Source: Candidatus Zixiibacteriota bacterium (GTDB lineage Bacteria > Zixibacteria > MSB-5A5 > GN15 > JAAZOE01). Taken from it: 64,000 bases of DNA. Location of the stretch: assembly GCA_023138975.1 (NCBI GenBank), contig JAGLON010000008.1, positions 1 through 64,000 of the forward strand, written 5' to 3'. The position numbers and the translations under genes are program-made. Positions 8,389 through 17,776 of the stretch are shown piece after piece. The notes under the pieces were generated by a model. The model had not been told where the DNA came from. It made no database searches and was given only the letters and a program-made list of their open reading frames with translations. Numbering within the stretch: position 1 is the stretch's first letter; each line of letters begins with the position of its first letter.

Positions 8389-9795
8389 CTATAACTCTCG
8401 CTTCCATTTAGTGCCGCCCGGGGTATCTTCGAGGATAATTCCCTGTGCCTGCAGCTCATCACGGATACGGTCAGCTTCAGCCCAATTCTTGGAGTCTCTG
8501 GCATCAATTCGCGCCTGAATCATAGCCTCGATATCTGAATCAAGAGAGGCATCTTCCTTTTTCCGAAGATCAAAGACTGAATCAAAACCGGCAATCGTTT
8601 CCAGGACTGCCGTGGCTTCAGATTTAGATAGTTTATCTTTAGCCTTGAGACGGTTAATATCCCTGATAAAATTGAAAACGACCCCAAAAGCCTCGGACAT
8701 ATTCAAATCATCATCGAGGGCTTCGACAAAATTGACTTTTGCCTTTTCAATGATTCCTCCGGCTTCCCCGCCGTCGATCTCGGACGAAACATCAGCCAAA
8801 TTATCAATGAAGTCATTATATCGTTTCACGCCCTCTTTGGCGCCATCCAAACCATCGAAAGTAAAATTCAAAGGCATCCGATAATGAGTTGAAATCAACA
8901 GAAAACGAATCGCCAGCGGAGCGTATCCTTTTTCAAGAATTTCCCGCAGAGTATAGAAGTTTCCGGCCGATTTCGACATTTTCTTGCCTTCTACAATGAG
9001 ATGCGCGGCATGCATCCACATATTGGCAAAGGTATTTCCGGTATAACCTTCGGACTGAGCGATCTCATTTTCGTGATGCGGGAATATATTATCAACGCCG
9101 CCAGTATGAATATCAAACGTCTCTCCCAGGTACTTCATTGACATTGCCGAGCATTCAATGTGCCACCCGGGACGCCCCTTCCCTATCGGTGTTTCCCAAA
9201 AGACATCGCCGTCAACCTCATCCCATGATTTCCAAAGAGCAAAATCCGAGACCTGCTCTTTCTCATATTCATCAGAAGCGGTTCGTTCACTGGCTCCAAC
9301 TCGAAGCTCATCCATCTTCATATGAGACAGTTTCCCGTAACCATCAAATGAGGATATCTTATAGTATATTGAACCGTCTTTGGTCTTATACGCCGCGCCT
9401 TTTTCCAGAAGCCCCTGGATTATCTCAACCATTTCATCGACATGCTCTGTTGCCGATGGATAGACGCTTGCTCGTTTGATTTTTAGAGTATCGATGTCCT
9501 CGAAAAAACCATCTTTATATTTCTGTGTATAATCACTAAGGCTCACCTGTTCGGCAATACAACCCTTAATAGTCTTATCATCAATATCCGTAAGATTCAT
9601 TACCTGTGTGACTTTGAACCCTTTGTACGTCAGATACCGATTAAGAATATCCTCAAAGAGGAATGTCCTCAGATTCCCGATATGGGCAAAGTTATAAACC
9701 GTCGGGCCGCAAGTGTACATGCGGACATGGTTGTCCTCAATGGGAGCAAAGGCCTCTTTCGATCGGGTCATCGTATTGAAAAACTTCAGGGCCAT
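8389..9795 (-). CDS. cysS: Cysteinyl-tRNA synthetase
   Basis: This class I synthetase charges tRNA-Cys with cysteine. The 468-residue protein has the zinc-ligand region CGPTVYNFAHIGN, which includes the HIGH-type signature, at about residue 29, GWHIECSAMS (about 207) and HHENEIAQSEG (about 236) with the remaining zinc ligands, and KMSKSAGN (about 270). The C-terminal helical anticodon-binding domain is complete, and the length is normal for the family. It is the last gene of the long minus-strand run, 2 bases after the M42 peptidase gene, and a terminator follows the stop. Confidence 0.97.
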   Translation of the reverse strand: MALKFFNTMTRSKEAFAPIEDNHVRMYTCGPTVYNFAHIGNLRTFLFEDILNRYLTYKGFKVTQVMNLTDIDDKTIKGCIAEQVSLSDYTQKYKDGFFEDIDTLKIKRASVYPSATEHVDEMVEIIQGLLEKGAAYKTKDGSIYYKISSFDGYGKLSHMKMDELRVGASERTASDEYEKEQVSDFALWKSWDEVDGDVFWETPIGKGRPGWHIECSAMSMKYLGETFDIHTGGVDNIFPHHENEIAQSEGYTGNTFANMWMHAAHLIVEGKKMSKSAGNFYTLREILEKGYAPLAIRFLLISTHYRMPLNFTFDGLDGAKEGVKRYNDFIDNLADVSSEIDGGEAGGIIEKAKVNFVEALDDDLNMSEAFGVVFNFIRDINRLKAKDKLSKSEATAVLETIAGFDSVFDLRKKEDASLDSDIEAMIQARIDARDSKNWAEADRIRDELQAQGIILEDTPGGTKWKREL

Positions 9796-9797
9796 AT

Positions 9798-10871
9798 TTA
9801 CCTCGCGGTCAGCGATTCTACCGTTTTCTTATCCAGTTTTTTAACAACTTCAACTATTAGTTTAATAGTATCGTCATAATCCTTGCGATACATCATAGAA
9901 TTATGGCTGTGAATATAACGAGTCGGCGGGCCGATGTAAATAGCCGGTACACCCGAACGGGTCAGATGGATTCGGGAACCGTCGCCGGAACCGCGTTCCA
10001 TGTAGGACAGATTAAACGGAATTTTCTTTTCCTGAGCTGTTTTCATGAACAGTTTGCGGAGCTTGGTATTCGGGATCATTCCGCCTTCATAAATAAGAAC
10101 AGAAGGTCCGCCGCCGAATTTTTCCGCGCGGCCATCATAGCCCGGTATATCCAAAGCAATACCGACGTCAACCACAATAGCAACATCCGGATTAGTCACG
10201 TGCGCTACGGTAGCCGCGCCCCTAAGACCGACCTCTTCCATAACCGCACCAGAACCGATGAGAGTATTTTTATGCTTTATATTTTTAAACTTCTTTAGCA
10301 CTTCGATAACTATGGCTGAAGCGGAGCGATTGTCAAAGGCCTTCGCCATATAGACATTTTTATTACCCATGACGGTAAACTCAGAGTCAGGGACAATAGA
10401 ATCACCTACTTCGACGCCGAGTTTCTTGGCTATATCATACTTTTCCATACCGCCGACATCGATAAACATATCCCCAATATCCATAACTTTTTTACGCTCT
10501 TCCACCTTAAGAAGATGCGGAGGAGTAGAACCTATCACACCGAGAACCGGCCCCTTTTTCGTCATGACACGCATTCTTTGGCCCAGAGCCACATGCCCCC
10601 ACCAACCGCCCATCGGCAGGAATTTAATAAACCCTTCTTTGGTAATCTCCTTGACCATAAAACCGATTTCATCAATATGAGAATCAATCAGAATCCGGGG
10701 AGAATCGGCTGGACCGTTCTTGATGCCTATTATTGAGCCGAGTTTATCGTACTTAATCTCATCTACCACATCTTTCAGATACGACGCCATTACTTTGGTG
10801 GCTTCGTCTTCATGCCCCGGCGCGCCGTTGGCATTAGTCAGGTTTTTTAATAACTCAACCGAGTAATCCAT
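9798..10871 (-). CDS. M42 family metallo-aminopeptidase
   Basis: M42 enzymes are dizinc aminopeptidases that usually form tetrahedral dodecamers in the cytosol. The 357-residue protein shows the expected ligands and catalytic residues in order: DSHIDEIGFM (about 62), FDNRSAS (about 179), MEEVGLRGA (about 212), DVGIALD (about 236) and IHSHNS near the C-terminus (about 324). The inserted PDZ-like domain between the first and second motifs is present. It is often annotated as a glutamyl aminopeptidase or endoglucanase-M-like protein; the exact peptide preference is unknown. It sits 21 bases after the HAD gene and 2 bases before cysS, in the same run. Confidence 0.92.
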   Translation of the reverse strand: MDYSVELLKNLTNANGAPGHEDEATKVMASYLKDVVDEIKYDKLGSIIGIKNGPADSPRILIDSHIDEIGFMVKEITKEGFIKFLPMGGWWGHVALGQRMRVMTKKGPVLGVIGSTPPHLLKVEERKKVMDIGDMFIDVGGMEKYDIAKKLGVEVGDSIVPDSEFTVMGNKNVYMAKAFDNRSASAIVIEVLKKFKNIKHKNTLIGSGAVMEEVGLRGAATVAHVTNPDVAIVVDVGIALDIPGYDGRAEKFGGGPSVLIYEGGMIPNTKLRKLFMKTAQEKKIPFNLSYMERGSGDGSRIHLTRSGVPAIYIGPPTRYIHSHNSMMYRKDYDDTIKLIVEVVKKLDKKTVESLTAR

Positions 10872-10892
10872 TTACACTCTCACTTTCTATAA

Positions 10893-11627
10893 TTATTTGA
10901 TAATATCCAATAACTCGGGCAACTGTTTAATAACAGGAAAACCTTCAGGCATCGGATCGGGATATTCACGTATTTTACAATATCGAAGGATACCCTTCAT
11001 GCCAACCGACTGTGGGCCCAACACATCCTCTTTGTATCTATCGCCGACATAGACCACTTTTTCCGCCGGCAAGTCTATAAGTTTTAAACCTTCTAAATAT
11101 ATTTCTGGTCGAGGTTTTCGGCATCCAAAGGCGCTTGAATAAATCCGAAACGGCAAGAACTGCTTCATCCCGAAGCGGTCCAAATCATAATCATGTTCAT
11201 CGCCAGGAAATATTGTATTGGAGATAAGTCCAAGTTTAAGACCTCTGTCCGTCAGCTCCTCAATAGTGTCCCGAACTCCCGGTAACGGCTCCACAATTTC
11301 CCTCACTGCCCGAAAAAACTCAACACTAAGAATCCTGGCATTTTCGGTGGGATTGGCGACCTTCAAATCCTTCAAACAATTTTCAAACGCAACCGCAATG
11401 TCCCATTCGTCATTAGTTTCATGAGCCTTATCACGATAAACCGTTTTAATCAAATCAAGGCGGCTGTTAAACACTTCAATATCCGGCATGGTGACACCCA
11501 TATCAATTAAGCGATCGAATCCATATTTCTCCCCAATTACCATCGTTTCCGGCCAGGGACGGCTGTCGAATTCGACCAGCGTCGAACCCATGTCAAAGAT
11601 AATGCCTTCTATATTCTCATATATCAC
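10893..11627 (-). CDS. HAD superfamily hydrolase-like protein
   Basis: The 244-residue protein has the Rossmannoid HAD core with a helical cap. Motif I reads FDMGSTL: the nucleophile Asp is present, but the usual second Asp two residues later is Gly. Motif II is LGLISNT, motif III has the Lys in CRKPRPEIY, and motif IV is VGDRYKEDV. The DxGxT variant is common in some subfamily IA members whose chemistry is poorly defined. A phosphatase role is therefore uncertain. The gene starts directly after the ddl stop (ddl ends at 11628) and belongs to the same run. Confidence 0.82.
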   Translation of the reverse strand: MIYENIEGIIFDMGSTLVEFDSRPWPETMVIGEKYGFDRLIDMGVTMPDIEVFNSRLDLIKTVYRDKAHETNDEWDIAVAFENCLKDLKVANPTENARILSVEFFRAVREIVEPLPGVRDTIEELTDRGLKLGLISNTIFPGDEHDYDLDRFGMKQFLPFRIYSSAFGCRKPRPEIYLEGLKLIDLPAEKVVYVGDRYKEDVLGPQSVGMKGILRYCKIREYPDPMPEGFPVIKQLPELLDIIK

Positions 11628-12662
11628 TTATTTCCGCTCCATTGCAAGTTGGCATAACCGGATAAGCAGTTGAGGAAAATCAAGCCCGATTTCCTTCGCT
11701 GCCATGGGAAACAATGACAGTTCTGTCATTCCCGGCAGAGTATTAAGCTCAAGGCAAATGTAATGATCCAAATCGGACACAATAAAGTCAACCCTGGTAT
11801 ATCCGGTACAGCCTGTTGATTTATATAAACGCACTGCGTCATTAGAAAGTTTCCTGATTATGTTTTCATCAATATCGGCCGGACAAAAATACTGAGATTT
11901 CCCCTTGGTGTATTTGCAGGTATAGTCATAAAGCTTATGAGACGGAACAATCTCGACCGGCGGAAGAGGTTCTCCATCCAGTACCGCAATCGTTATTTCA
12001 CGGCCCTTGAAATATGTTTCCGCCATAATAATATCAGAGGCCTCAAAAGCGCTGATAACTGCCTCTACAAGTTTATCCGTTTCCTCAACCAACGAAAGTC
12101 CAACCGTGGAGCCGCAATCGACCGGCTTAATTATTACCGGCAGTTGAAACTCCTTGGCAATTAAGGCGGCAATGTCATCGTGTGATTCAATACTTTTATA
12201 GAACGGATGCCACTTGGCGGTAGGAATATTTAAAGACCACATTACGCGCTTTGAGATATCCTTGTTCATAGCTACTGCCGAGGCCGCCATAGGAGAACCG
12301 GTATACGGAAGACCAACAAAGTCCAGCAGAGCTGAGATGGATCCATTTTCCCCTGCCCCGCCGTGCAAACCGTTAAAGACAACCTCAACGCCATCATCAC
12401 GAGCCTTTATCAAGCTCAGAAGCAACGCTTTTTCATCAGTATCTTCTTTTGGAGAAAGTATGTACTGCCCGGTAACTGAGTACTCATCTGACTCAATAAA
12501 AGCACTATCCAAAAAGTGCCCGGTGAGCGTATCGAGGACAGTCACATTATGACCAGTTTGCGACAAAGCCCTGGCGATAGCTCTGGATGAATCCAGGGAA
12601 ACGTCTCTCTCTCCGGATTCACCTCCGGCCAAGACCAGAATATTAAGTTTTTGTTCGTCCAT
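11628..12662 (-). CDS. ddl: D-alanine--D-alanine ligase
   Basis: Ddl joins two D-alanines with ATP to make the dipeptide end of peptidoglycan precursors. The 344-residue ATP-grasp protein has the N-terminal ILVLAGGESGERDVS, NGLHGGAGENGSISALLDF (about 95), GLPYTGS, the ATP-binding region IIKPVDCGSTVGLS (about 175) and the metal/phosphate site ELNTLPGMTELSLFP (about 304). These match the D-Ala-D-Ala ligase pattern. The residues that mark D-lactate ligases were not examined closely. Its start overlaps the dedA stop by 20 bases, pointing to a shared transcript. Confidence 0.93.
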   Translation of the reverse strand: MDEQKLNILVLAGGESGERDVSLDSSRAIARALSQTGHNVTVLDTLTGHFLDSAFIESDEYSVTGQYILSPKEDTDEKALLLSLIKARDDGVEVVFNGLHGGAGENGSISALLDFVGLPYTGSPMAASAVAMNKDISKRVMWSLNIPTAKWHPFYKSIESHDDIAALIAKEFQLPVIIKPVDCGSTVGLSLVEETDKLVEAVISAFEASDIIMAETYFKGREITIAVLDGEPLPPVEIVPSHKLYDYTCKYTKGKSQYFCPADIDENIIRKLSNDAVRLYKSTGCTGYTRVDFIVSDLDHYICLELNTLPGMTELSLFPMAAKEIGLDFPQLLIRLCQLAMERK

Positions 12663-13281
12663 GTCTGAACCTTCTTATTACTATAATAACCCATAGGATA
12701 ACTACTGCCCCGACAATGACCAGGACTATTTTGGAATATAATGCGAACCAGGCTGTAATATTTTCAATATATTTATTCAATAGAAATGCGAAGCCGATCA
12801 AGATACCGTGAAACAAGACTCCGGATATATATGAGAATACCGCCATGCGCCCGGTGGGGTATTTACTTATTCCCGCCGCAACCGCAATCATAACCCTGGC
12901 TCCAACTACAAAACGGCTAAACAGAAGTGTCATTGCGCCATATTTATTGAACAAGTTATCTACGCGCGTCAGGTCATCGGCATTAAAGAATTTATAATTC
13001 TTTTTCTGAAAATACTCATGACCTCCCCGATATCCTAAAGCATAAACAACCATTACCGACGAAATCGTTCCCAATGTTATCGCAAGAAAGGTCGGTGCCA
13101 GAGCTAAATAACCGGTCGCCGCCAGATAACCTCCGATAATAGTAAAAGTGTCTCCCGGTATTGGAGGAAATATATTTTCGATGAAAGCAATGGCGAATAA
13201 TATCAGATAGATGTATAGCGGCTTAATCGCTTCTAACATCGCCATTAAATCATTAAAATTCGCTGCGAATGATTCACCCAT
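12643..13281 (-). CDS. DedA family membrane protein
   Basis: DedA/VTT proteins are inner-membrane transporters or scramblases linked to undecaprenyl phosphate and phospholipid recycling. The 212-residue protein has about five hydrophobic segments. The signature regions are visible: ENIFPPIPGDTFTIIGG near the N-terminus, with the conserved acidic and proline pattern, and SRFVVGARVMIAVAAG (about 120) with the essential Arg/Gly positions. The C-terminal tail is basic. It overlaps ddl by 20 bases and starts 1 base after ispF. The neighbourhood with ddl and isoprenoid genes fits a role in lipid carrier or envelope metabolism, which is an inference. Confidence 0.88.
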   Translation of the reverse strand: MGESFAANFNDLMAMLEAIKPLYIYLILFAIAFIENIFPPIPGDTFTIIGGYLAATGYLALAPTFLAITLGTISSVMVVYALGYRGGHEYFQKKNYKFFNADDLTRVDNLFNKYGAMTLLFSRFVVGARVMIAVAAGISKYPTGRMAVFSYISGVLFHGILIGFAFLLNKYIENITAWFALYSKIVLVIVGAVVILWVIIVIRRFRHGRTKT

Positions 13282-13282
13282 A

Positions 13283-13762
13283 CTATTTATACAATGCCGT
13301 CGATGCCAGCGCGGCTATTCCTTCTTCTCGTCCGGTAAACCCGAGTCGTTCCGTAGTCGTCGCCTTGACATTTATTTTGCTAATATCAACAGCGAGGCAT
13401 TCAGCCAGAGTTTTTTCTATACGCTCAATATAACCAGCCAATTTTGGTTTTTGCGCTATTACCGTTGCGTCGATATTCCCGATTTGCCAGCCTTCGGCCT
13501 TAAGCTTATCCCTTACATCTTTAAGAAGCAACAGGGAATCGATATCTTTATATTTGTCGTCCGTATCCGGGAAATGACGGCCGATATCTCCAAGTCCAGC
13601 CGCACCGAGAAGAGCATCAATTATGGCATGGGTAAGAACATCGGCATCGCTGTGCCCGGCCAATCCCAATGGGAAATCTATTTTTACTCCGCCAATAACA
13701 AGCTTTCGATTCTCGGCAAAAGCATGAACGTCAAATCCGTTTCCTACGCGATATTCAGACAC
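13283..13762 (-). CDS. ispF: 2-C-methyl-D-erythritol 2,4-cyclodiphosphate synthase
   Basis: IspF cyclises the ispE product in the non-mevalonate (MEP) isoprenoid pathway. I start it at the GTG at 13762, giving 159 residues beginning VSEYRVGNGFDVH, which matches the family's usual start and length. A longer frame from 13807 would add an unlike N-terminus. The zinc ligands are visible (GFDVHAF, then AGHSDADVLTHA), followed by GLGDIGRHFPDTD and the C-terminal KATTTERLGFTGR with the CDP-binding Thr. The GTG overlaps the end of ispD by 8 bases. Such ispD-ispF coupling, or an IspDF fusion, is common. Confidence 0.95.
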   Translation of the reverse strand: MSEYRVGNGFDVHAFAENRKLVIGGVKIDFPLGLAGHSDADVLTHAIIDALLGAAGLGDIGRHFPDTDDKYKDIDSLLLLKDVRDKLKAEGWQIGNIDATVIAQKPKLAGYIERIEKTLAECLAVDISKINVKATTTERLGFTGREEGIAALASTALYK

Positions 13763-14450
13763 CGGCTTCTTTCTCCAGCATAGTATTAATAAAATCCATA
13801 TCCTCAACCGTTGTTAATTTCGGATTCGGTCCGGTAGAATTAACAACCTTTACCTTAAATCCATACGCCTCAACCATGGCCGCGTCATCAGTCAACAGCC
13901 GCTTATTGGCGATACCGTTTTCGTATGCCTCAATTAGTAAATCAAACTGAAATACTTGAGGCGTTTCGGCAATAAAAAGATTTTCTCTGTCAACCGTCGC
14001 CAGAATCATACCGTCTTGAGCCCGCTTGATAGTCTCAGTTACCGGGCGTCCCAAAATTGCGGCCCGGTGATTCTTTGCTTCTGACACTACTAAGTTTATA
14101 TCCTCAGGTTTTACAAGCGGTCTGACCGCGTCATGAACGGCTGCAAAACCAGTCGAAATTGGTAGTGATTTTAATCCTTTATAAACCGATTCTGTTCGGT
14201 TTTCCCCGCCCGGTACTATTTTGACAACTTTTTTAAGATCAAACGGGTTGACGACCTGATTATTAACATATAGCAGGAAGTCTTCGGCGACAACGATTAC
14301 TATTTCATCAATTGTTGATGCTTTTTCAAACCGTTCAATAGTCCAGGTTAGAAGCGGCTTGCCCGCCACCAGTTGATATTGCTTGGGGACTTTTCCGCCG
14401 AATCTCTCCCCCGAACCACCGGCGACTATTATGGCTGACGTTTTCTTCAT
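13755..14450 (-). CDS. ispD: 2-C-methyl-D-erythritol 4-phosphate cytidylyltransferase
   Basis: IspD transfers CMP from CTP to MEP, the third step of the MEP pathway. The 231-residue protein has the nucleotidyltransferase opening IIVAGGSGERFGGKVPKQY, with the glycine loop, Arg and Lys, then VHDAVRPLV (about 107), GRPVTETIK (about 136) and TDDAAMVEAYG (about 186). The length is typical. It lies about 50 bases after queA and overlaps ispF by 8 bases. Confidence 0.96.
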   Translation of the reverse strand: MKKTSAIIVAGGSGERFGGKVPKQYQLVAGKPLLTWTIERFEKASTIDEIVIVVAEDFLLYVNNQVVNPFDLKKVVKIVPGGENRTESVYKGLKSLPISTGFAAVHDAVRPLVKPEDINLVVSEAKNHRAAILGRPVTETIKRAQDGMILATVDRENLFIAETPQVFQFDLLIEAYENGIANKRLLTDDAAMVEAYGFKVKVVNSTGPNPKLTTVEDMDFINTMLEKEAGV

Positions 14451-14499
14451 AAGCGCTAATAATAATACAGTTTTTAAGCCGGGTAAAGCTAAATTAAAA

Positions 14500-15525
14500 T
14501 CAGAGAATTAACATACAATCGCCGTAGCTGTAAAATCTATACTTTTCAGCGACAGCATGACGGTACGCTTCAAGTAGAAATTCACGACCGTAAAATGCCG
14601 AAATAAGCATCATCAGGGAAGTATCCGGTAAATGGAAATTAGTAATCAAAGCATCAACTGCCTTAAATTTATAAGGCGGGTAAATAAAAGTATTTACCAT
14701 TTCGTTGCAGGCTCGAAGATTTCCATCTGATTCAGAGATTGCTTCCAGAGTCCTGATACAAGTCGTCCCTACTGCCAAAAGTTTTTTACCGCTCTTTCGG
14801 GCCTCATTTATATTTCCGGCTGTGGTTTCAGAGATATTGGCAAACTCAGGATCAATAGTATGATCTTCGATTCGATCGGTCGTTACGGACTTAAATGTTC
14901 CCGGTCCAACATGTAGAGTAAGTTGTTCAATAGCAATTTTCTTCTCAGCCAGTCGAGCAAGTGTTTTTTCGTCAAAGTGCAATCCGGCTGTTGGAGCCGC
15001 AACCGAACCGGTGTTTTGAGCATAAACCGTCTGATAGCGATTATCATCAACTTCATCCGCATCACGCTTGATGTAGGGTGGTAACGGGAGCTTGCCATAG
15101 GTTGAGATAATATGGTTTTCACTGTTAGGTGAGACAAATGATATCTCCCGCCCCGGTTCTCCCGGATCATCTTCCGCTGTTATATAATTCTCGCTATCAA
15201 TTAAAATCTTCTCGCCTTTATGAATTCGCGCTGACGGCTTTAACAGGGCGATCCAATTTCCATTTTCGAGGCGCCTTACCAACAAAACTTTCACTTTCGC
15301 TCCGGTAGCTCTTTGTCCAAGTAACCGTGCTTTGAATACTTTGCTGTCATTGACAACGATGAAATAGTTTTCGTCAATAAAATCCGGTAAATCATAAAAG
15401 TGGCAGTCGTTAATAGAATGTTCTTTGCGGTTTAATACCAGCATCCGGGAATGAGACCGTTGGTCGGCAGGATGCTGCGCAATCAACTCGCCCGGGAGAT
15501 CATAATGAAAATCAGATAGTTTCAT
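14500..15525 (-). CDS. queA: S-adenosylmethionine:tRNA ribosyltransferase-isomerase
   Basis: QueA moves the ribosyl part of SAM to preQ1 at position 34 of tRNAs to make epoxyqueuosine. The 341-residue protein starts MKLSDFHYDLPGELIAQHPA, a classic QueA N-terminus, and carries SVAAPTAGLHFDEKTL (about 169), LHVGPGTFKSV (about 203) and LITNFHLPDTSLMML (about 295). It is downstream of ruvB in the same run, a common arrangement (ruvAB-queA). No tgt or queuosine-synthesis gene is in this window. Confidence 0.97.
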   Translation of the reverse strand: MKLSDFHYDLPGELIAQHPADQRSHSRMLVLNRKEHSINDCHFYDLPDFIDENYFIVVNDSKVFKARLLGQRATGAKVKVLLVRRLENGNWIALLKPSARIHKGEKILIDSENYITAEDDPGEPGREISFVSPNSENHIISTYGKLPLPPYIKRDADEVDDNRYQTVYAQNTGSVAAPTAGLHFDEKTLARLAEKKIAIEQLTLHVGPGTFKSVTTDRIEDHTIDPEFANISETTAGNINEARKSGKKLLAVGTTCIRTLEAISESDGNLRACNEMVNTFIYPPYKFKAVDALITNFHLPDTSLMMLISAFYGREFLLEAYRHAVAEKYRFYSYGDCMLIL

Positions 15526-15620
15526 TTACAGAAGGCCAAATTGAGGGTGAAAGCTGGAACACTGAAATAATCAGCACTTTTGCGAGGTTTTGATACGGGA
15601 ACTTGTTCCATGATATTTTC

Positions 15621-16652
15621 TTAAAATAGCGATTCTTGAGGCCCCGAGGTTTCCCCTCGTTTAATTCCCAAATGGTCATATGCTTTGGCCGTCGCGATAC
15701 GCCCCTGCCGGGTGCGTTGAATCAAACCAATCTTCAGAAGATACGGTTCGACCATATCCACCAGTGTATCACTTTCCTCATTTAATGTTGTCGCTATCGT
15801 TTCGATCCCGACCGGCCCGCCTTTATAATAATCGATAATTATCTTAATAAAACTCCGGTCGAGCTTATCCAAACCGATTTTATCTATGCCCTCAAGCTGT
15901 AATGCTTTTTTTGCTATATCGGCATTGATAAAGCCGTCGCCCTTAACCTGACAATAATCCCTAACCCGTCGCAGGAGCCGGTTGGCGATACGAGGTGTCC
16001 CCCGACTACGCTGGCCGATTACAGCAGCACCGGCATTGTCGATATCAACTTTCAGGAGATTGGCTGATCGTGTGGCTATTTCCGCCAGATCGCCGTCTTC
16101 GTAGAAATCGATATGATGATAAATCCCAAACCGGTCACGCAGAGGAGCCGACAGCATACCGGCTCGAGTAGTTGCGCCAACCATAGTAAATTGTTTCAAG
16201 GGCATATTGATAACACGGGAGAAAGCGCCCTTATCGATAAGAAACTCAACCCGAAAATCCTCAAGGGCCGGATAGATAAACTCCTCGACAACCGGATTCA
16301 ACCGATGGATTTCATCTATAAACAGGACATCACCATGCTTGAGATTAGTCAAAATTCCCATCAAATCACCCGAACGGGTGAGCGTTGGCCCCGAAGTCGA
16401 GACTATATTCGCGCCCATTTCTTTGGCGAGGATATTGGCCAGCGTTGTTTTGCCCAATCCCGGAGGCCCGTAAAACAGCATATGCTCGTGAGGTTCTTGT
16501 CTCCTTTGAGCCGCTTCAATAGACAACCGCATCTTATCAAGCAGGTTTTTCTGACCGATGCATTCATCAAGAGCCGTCGGACGCAGAGATAAAAAAGTTT
16601 TCTCTTCTTCGGGCGTCGCCGATTCTGGTGACACTATCCGTTCCCGTTTCAT
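15621..16652 (-). CDS. ruvB: Holliday junction branch migration helicase RuvB
   Basis: RuvB is the hexameric AAA+ motor that drives branch migration with RuvA. The 343-residue protein has LRPTALDECIGQ near the N-terminus, Walker A GPPGLGKTT (about 64), Walker B LFIDEIHRL (about 114), sensor 1 VGATTRAGMLSAPLRDRFG (about 158) and a C-terminal winged helix with GLIQRTRQGRIAT. Its ATG overlaps the ruvA stop by 4 bases (ATGA), so the two are translationally coupled. Confidence 0.98.
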   Translation of the reverse strand: MKRERIVSPESATPEEEKTFLSLRPTALDECIGQKNLLDKMRLSIEAAQRRQEPHEHMLFYGPPGLGKTTLANILAKEMGANIVSTSGPTLTRSGDLMGILTNLKHGDVLFIDEIHRLNPVVEEFIYPALEDFRVEFLIDKGAFSRVINMPLKQFTMVGATTRAGMLSAPLRDRFGIYHHIDFYEDGDLAEIATRSANLLKVDIDNAGAAVIGQRSRGTPRIANRLLRRVRDYCQVKGDGFINADIAKKALQLEGIDKIGLDKLDRSFIKIIIDYYKGGPVGIETIATTLNEESDTLVDMVEPYLLKIGLIQRTRQGRIATAKAYDHLGIKRGETSGPQESLF

Positions 16653-17290
16653 GACGCAGCCTCATTTTCCATAGAAAAGATAATCTCCATCATCTCCTCG
16701 GTGGTTTTAACGTCGGGATGAACCTCTATCACCTTTTTCATCATCGCGTCAACTTCAGCCGGTTTATAACCTAACTGACTCAGGACATCAAAGATTTCAT
16801 CCTCAAAATCAATCTGTTTTTTATCAGGAATTGAAAGCGGTCGGTCACTTCGTGATAAGGCAAATCGGGTGGCTTTACCGGATAATTCAGCGATAATTTT
16901 TTCCGCCATCCGAGGTCCGATTCCAGGAAGTTTTTTCAACAATGCCGTATCTTTGTTTTCTATCGAACGGGCAATATCTTTGACCGGCAATGTCAGACAG
17001 CGAAGCGCCTTACGAACACCAATACCCGGAACCGTTGTGAACAAACGAAAAAACTCCCGGTCGGAAGGTATTGTGAAGCCAACTAAACGCGGGTACAAAC
17101 TGGCCGCATTGGCTCCGCCTTCGATATAGTAATAGGTATACAGTGTAACGGGGTGATTCTCTTTGGCCTGGTTCCGAAGCGGTTCGGACAAACCGGATGG
17201 GATCAATATTTCATAAAATATTCCATGCAGTTCCAGCGTGACTGTTTCTTCCCCAACACTGTCTATAACTCCACAAATTTTCTGTATCAC
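16649..17290 (-). CDS. ruvA: Holliday junction branch migration protein RuvA
   Basis: RuvA tetramers hold the Holliday junction for RuvB. I start it at the GTG at 17290, which overlaps the ruvC stop in a GTGA arrangement and gives 213 residues. A longer frame from 17326 would add an unlikely N-terminus inside ruvC. The protein has the N-terminal OB-fold with VTLELHGIFYEILIPSG, paired helix-hairpin-helix motifs (FTTVPGIGVRKALR and LKKLPGIGPRMAEKII) and a flexible linker leading to the C-terminal RuvB-binding domain (VLSQLGYKPAEVDAMM). Confidence 0.96.
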   Translation of the reverse strand: MIQKICGVIDSVGEETVTLELHGIFYEILIPSGLSEPLRNQAKENHPVTLYTYYYIEGGANAASLYPRLVGFTIPSDREFFRLFTTVPGIGVRKALRCLTLPVKDIARSIENKDTALLKKLPGIGPRMAEKIIAELSGKATRFALSRSDRPLSIPDKKQIDFEDEIFDVLSQLGYKPAEVDAMMKKVIEVHPDVKTTEEMMEIIFSMENEAAS

Positions 17291-17775
17291 GAGACAAACA
17301 TCCCTGTATGTTGATTGATATGACATAAAGCCGCGGCCAGCGCATCATAGGTATCAACCGGTTCAAGTTTCCCGGTACAATGAAGCATCCTGAAAACCAT
17401 TTCCCGCAGCTGCTCTTTTTTTGCCCGGCCGTTTCCTGTTAGCGAGCTTTTTATTGTTGTCGCCGGATAGCTGGTTACGTCAAGCCCGCTTTGGAAAGCC
17501 GCCGCAAGGATTGCACCTCTGGCCTGTGCCATTATTATAGCTGTTTTCGGATGTTTAATATGCGAATATATTTCTTCCATCGCCATCACATCCGGTTTGA
17601 ATTCCTTAATTACCTCATCAATACCATTAAAAATAGCTCCAACTCGATTTGTCATTGAATCTTTAGCTTCAGAACGAACGACTCCCCCCTCTATCAGAAA
17701 AACACGGTCTGATCGGAACTCGACCAGACCGTACCCGGTAATTCTCAAACCGGGGTCAATGCCTAATACCAGCAT
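17287..17775 (-). CDS. ruvC: Holliday junction resolvase RuvC
   Basis: RuvC cuts Holliday junctions symmetrically. The 162-residue protein shows the RNase H-like fold and its acidic active site: D7 in LGIDPGLRITGYG, the Glu pair in MAMEEIYSH (about 67) and the C-terminal DTYDALAAALCH (about 140). The length is normal. It starts 1 base after the yebC stop and overlaps ruvA by 4 bases, giving a compact yebC-ruvC-ruvA-ruvB cluster. Confidence 0.97.
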   Translation of the reverse strand: MLVLGIDPGLRITGYGLVEFRSDRVFLIEGGVVRSEAKDSMTNRVGAIFNGIDEVIKEFKPDVMAMEEIYSHIKHPKTAIIMAQARGAILAAAFQSGLDVTSYPATTIKSSLTGNGRAKKEQLREMVFRMLHCTGKLEPVDTYDALAAALCHINQHTGMFVS

Positions 17776-17776
17776 A

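Noticed and set aside
13763..13807. Longer ispF start
   Set aside because: It would overlap ispD by 53 bases and add an N-terminus unlike IspF; the GTG at 13762 fits better.
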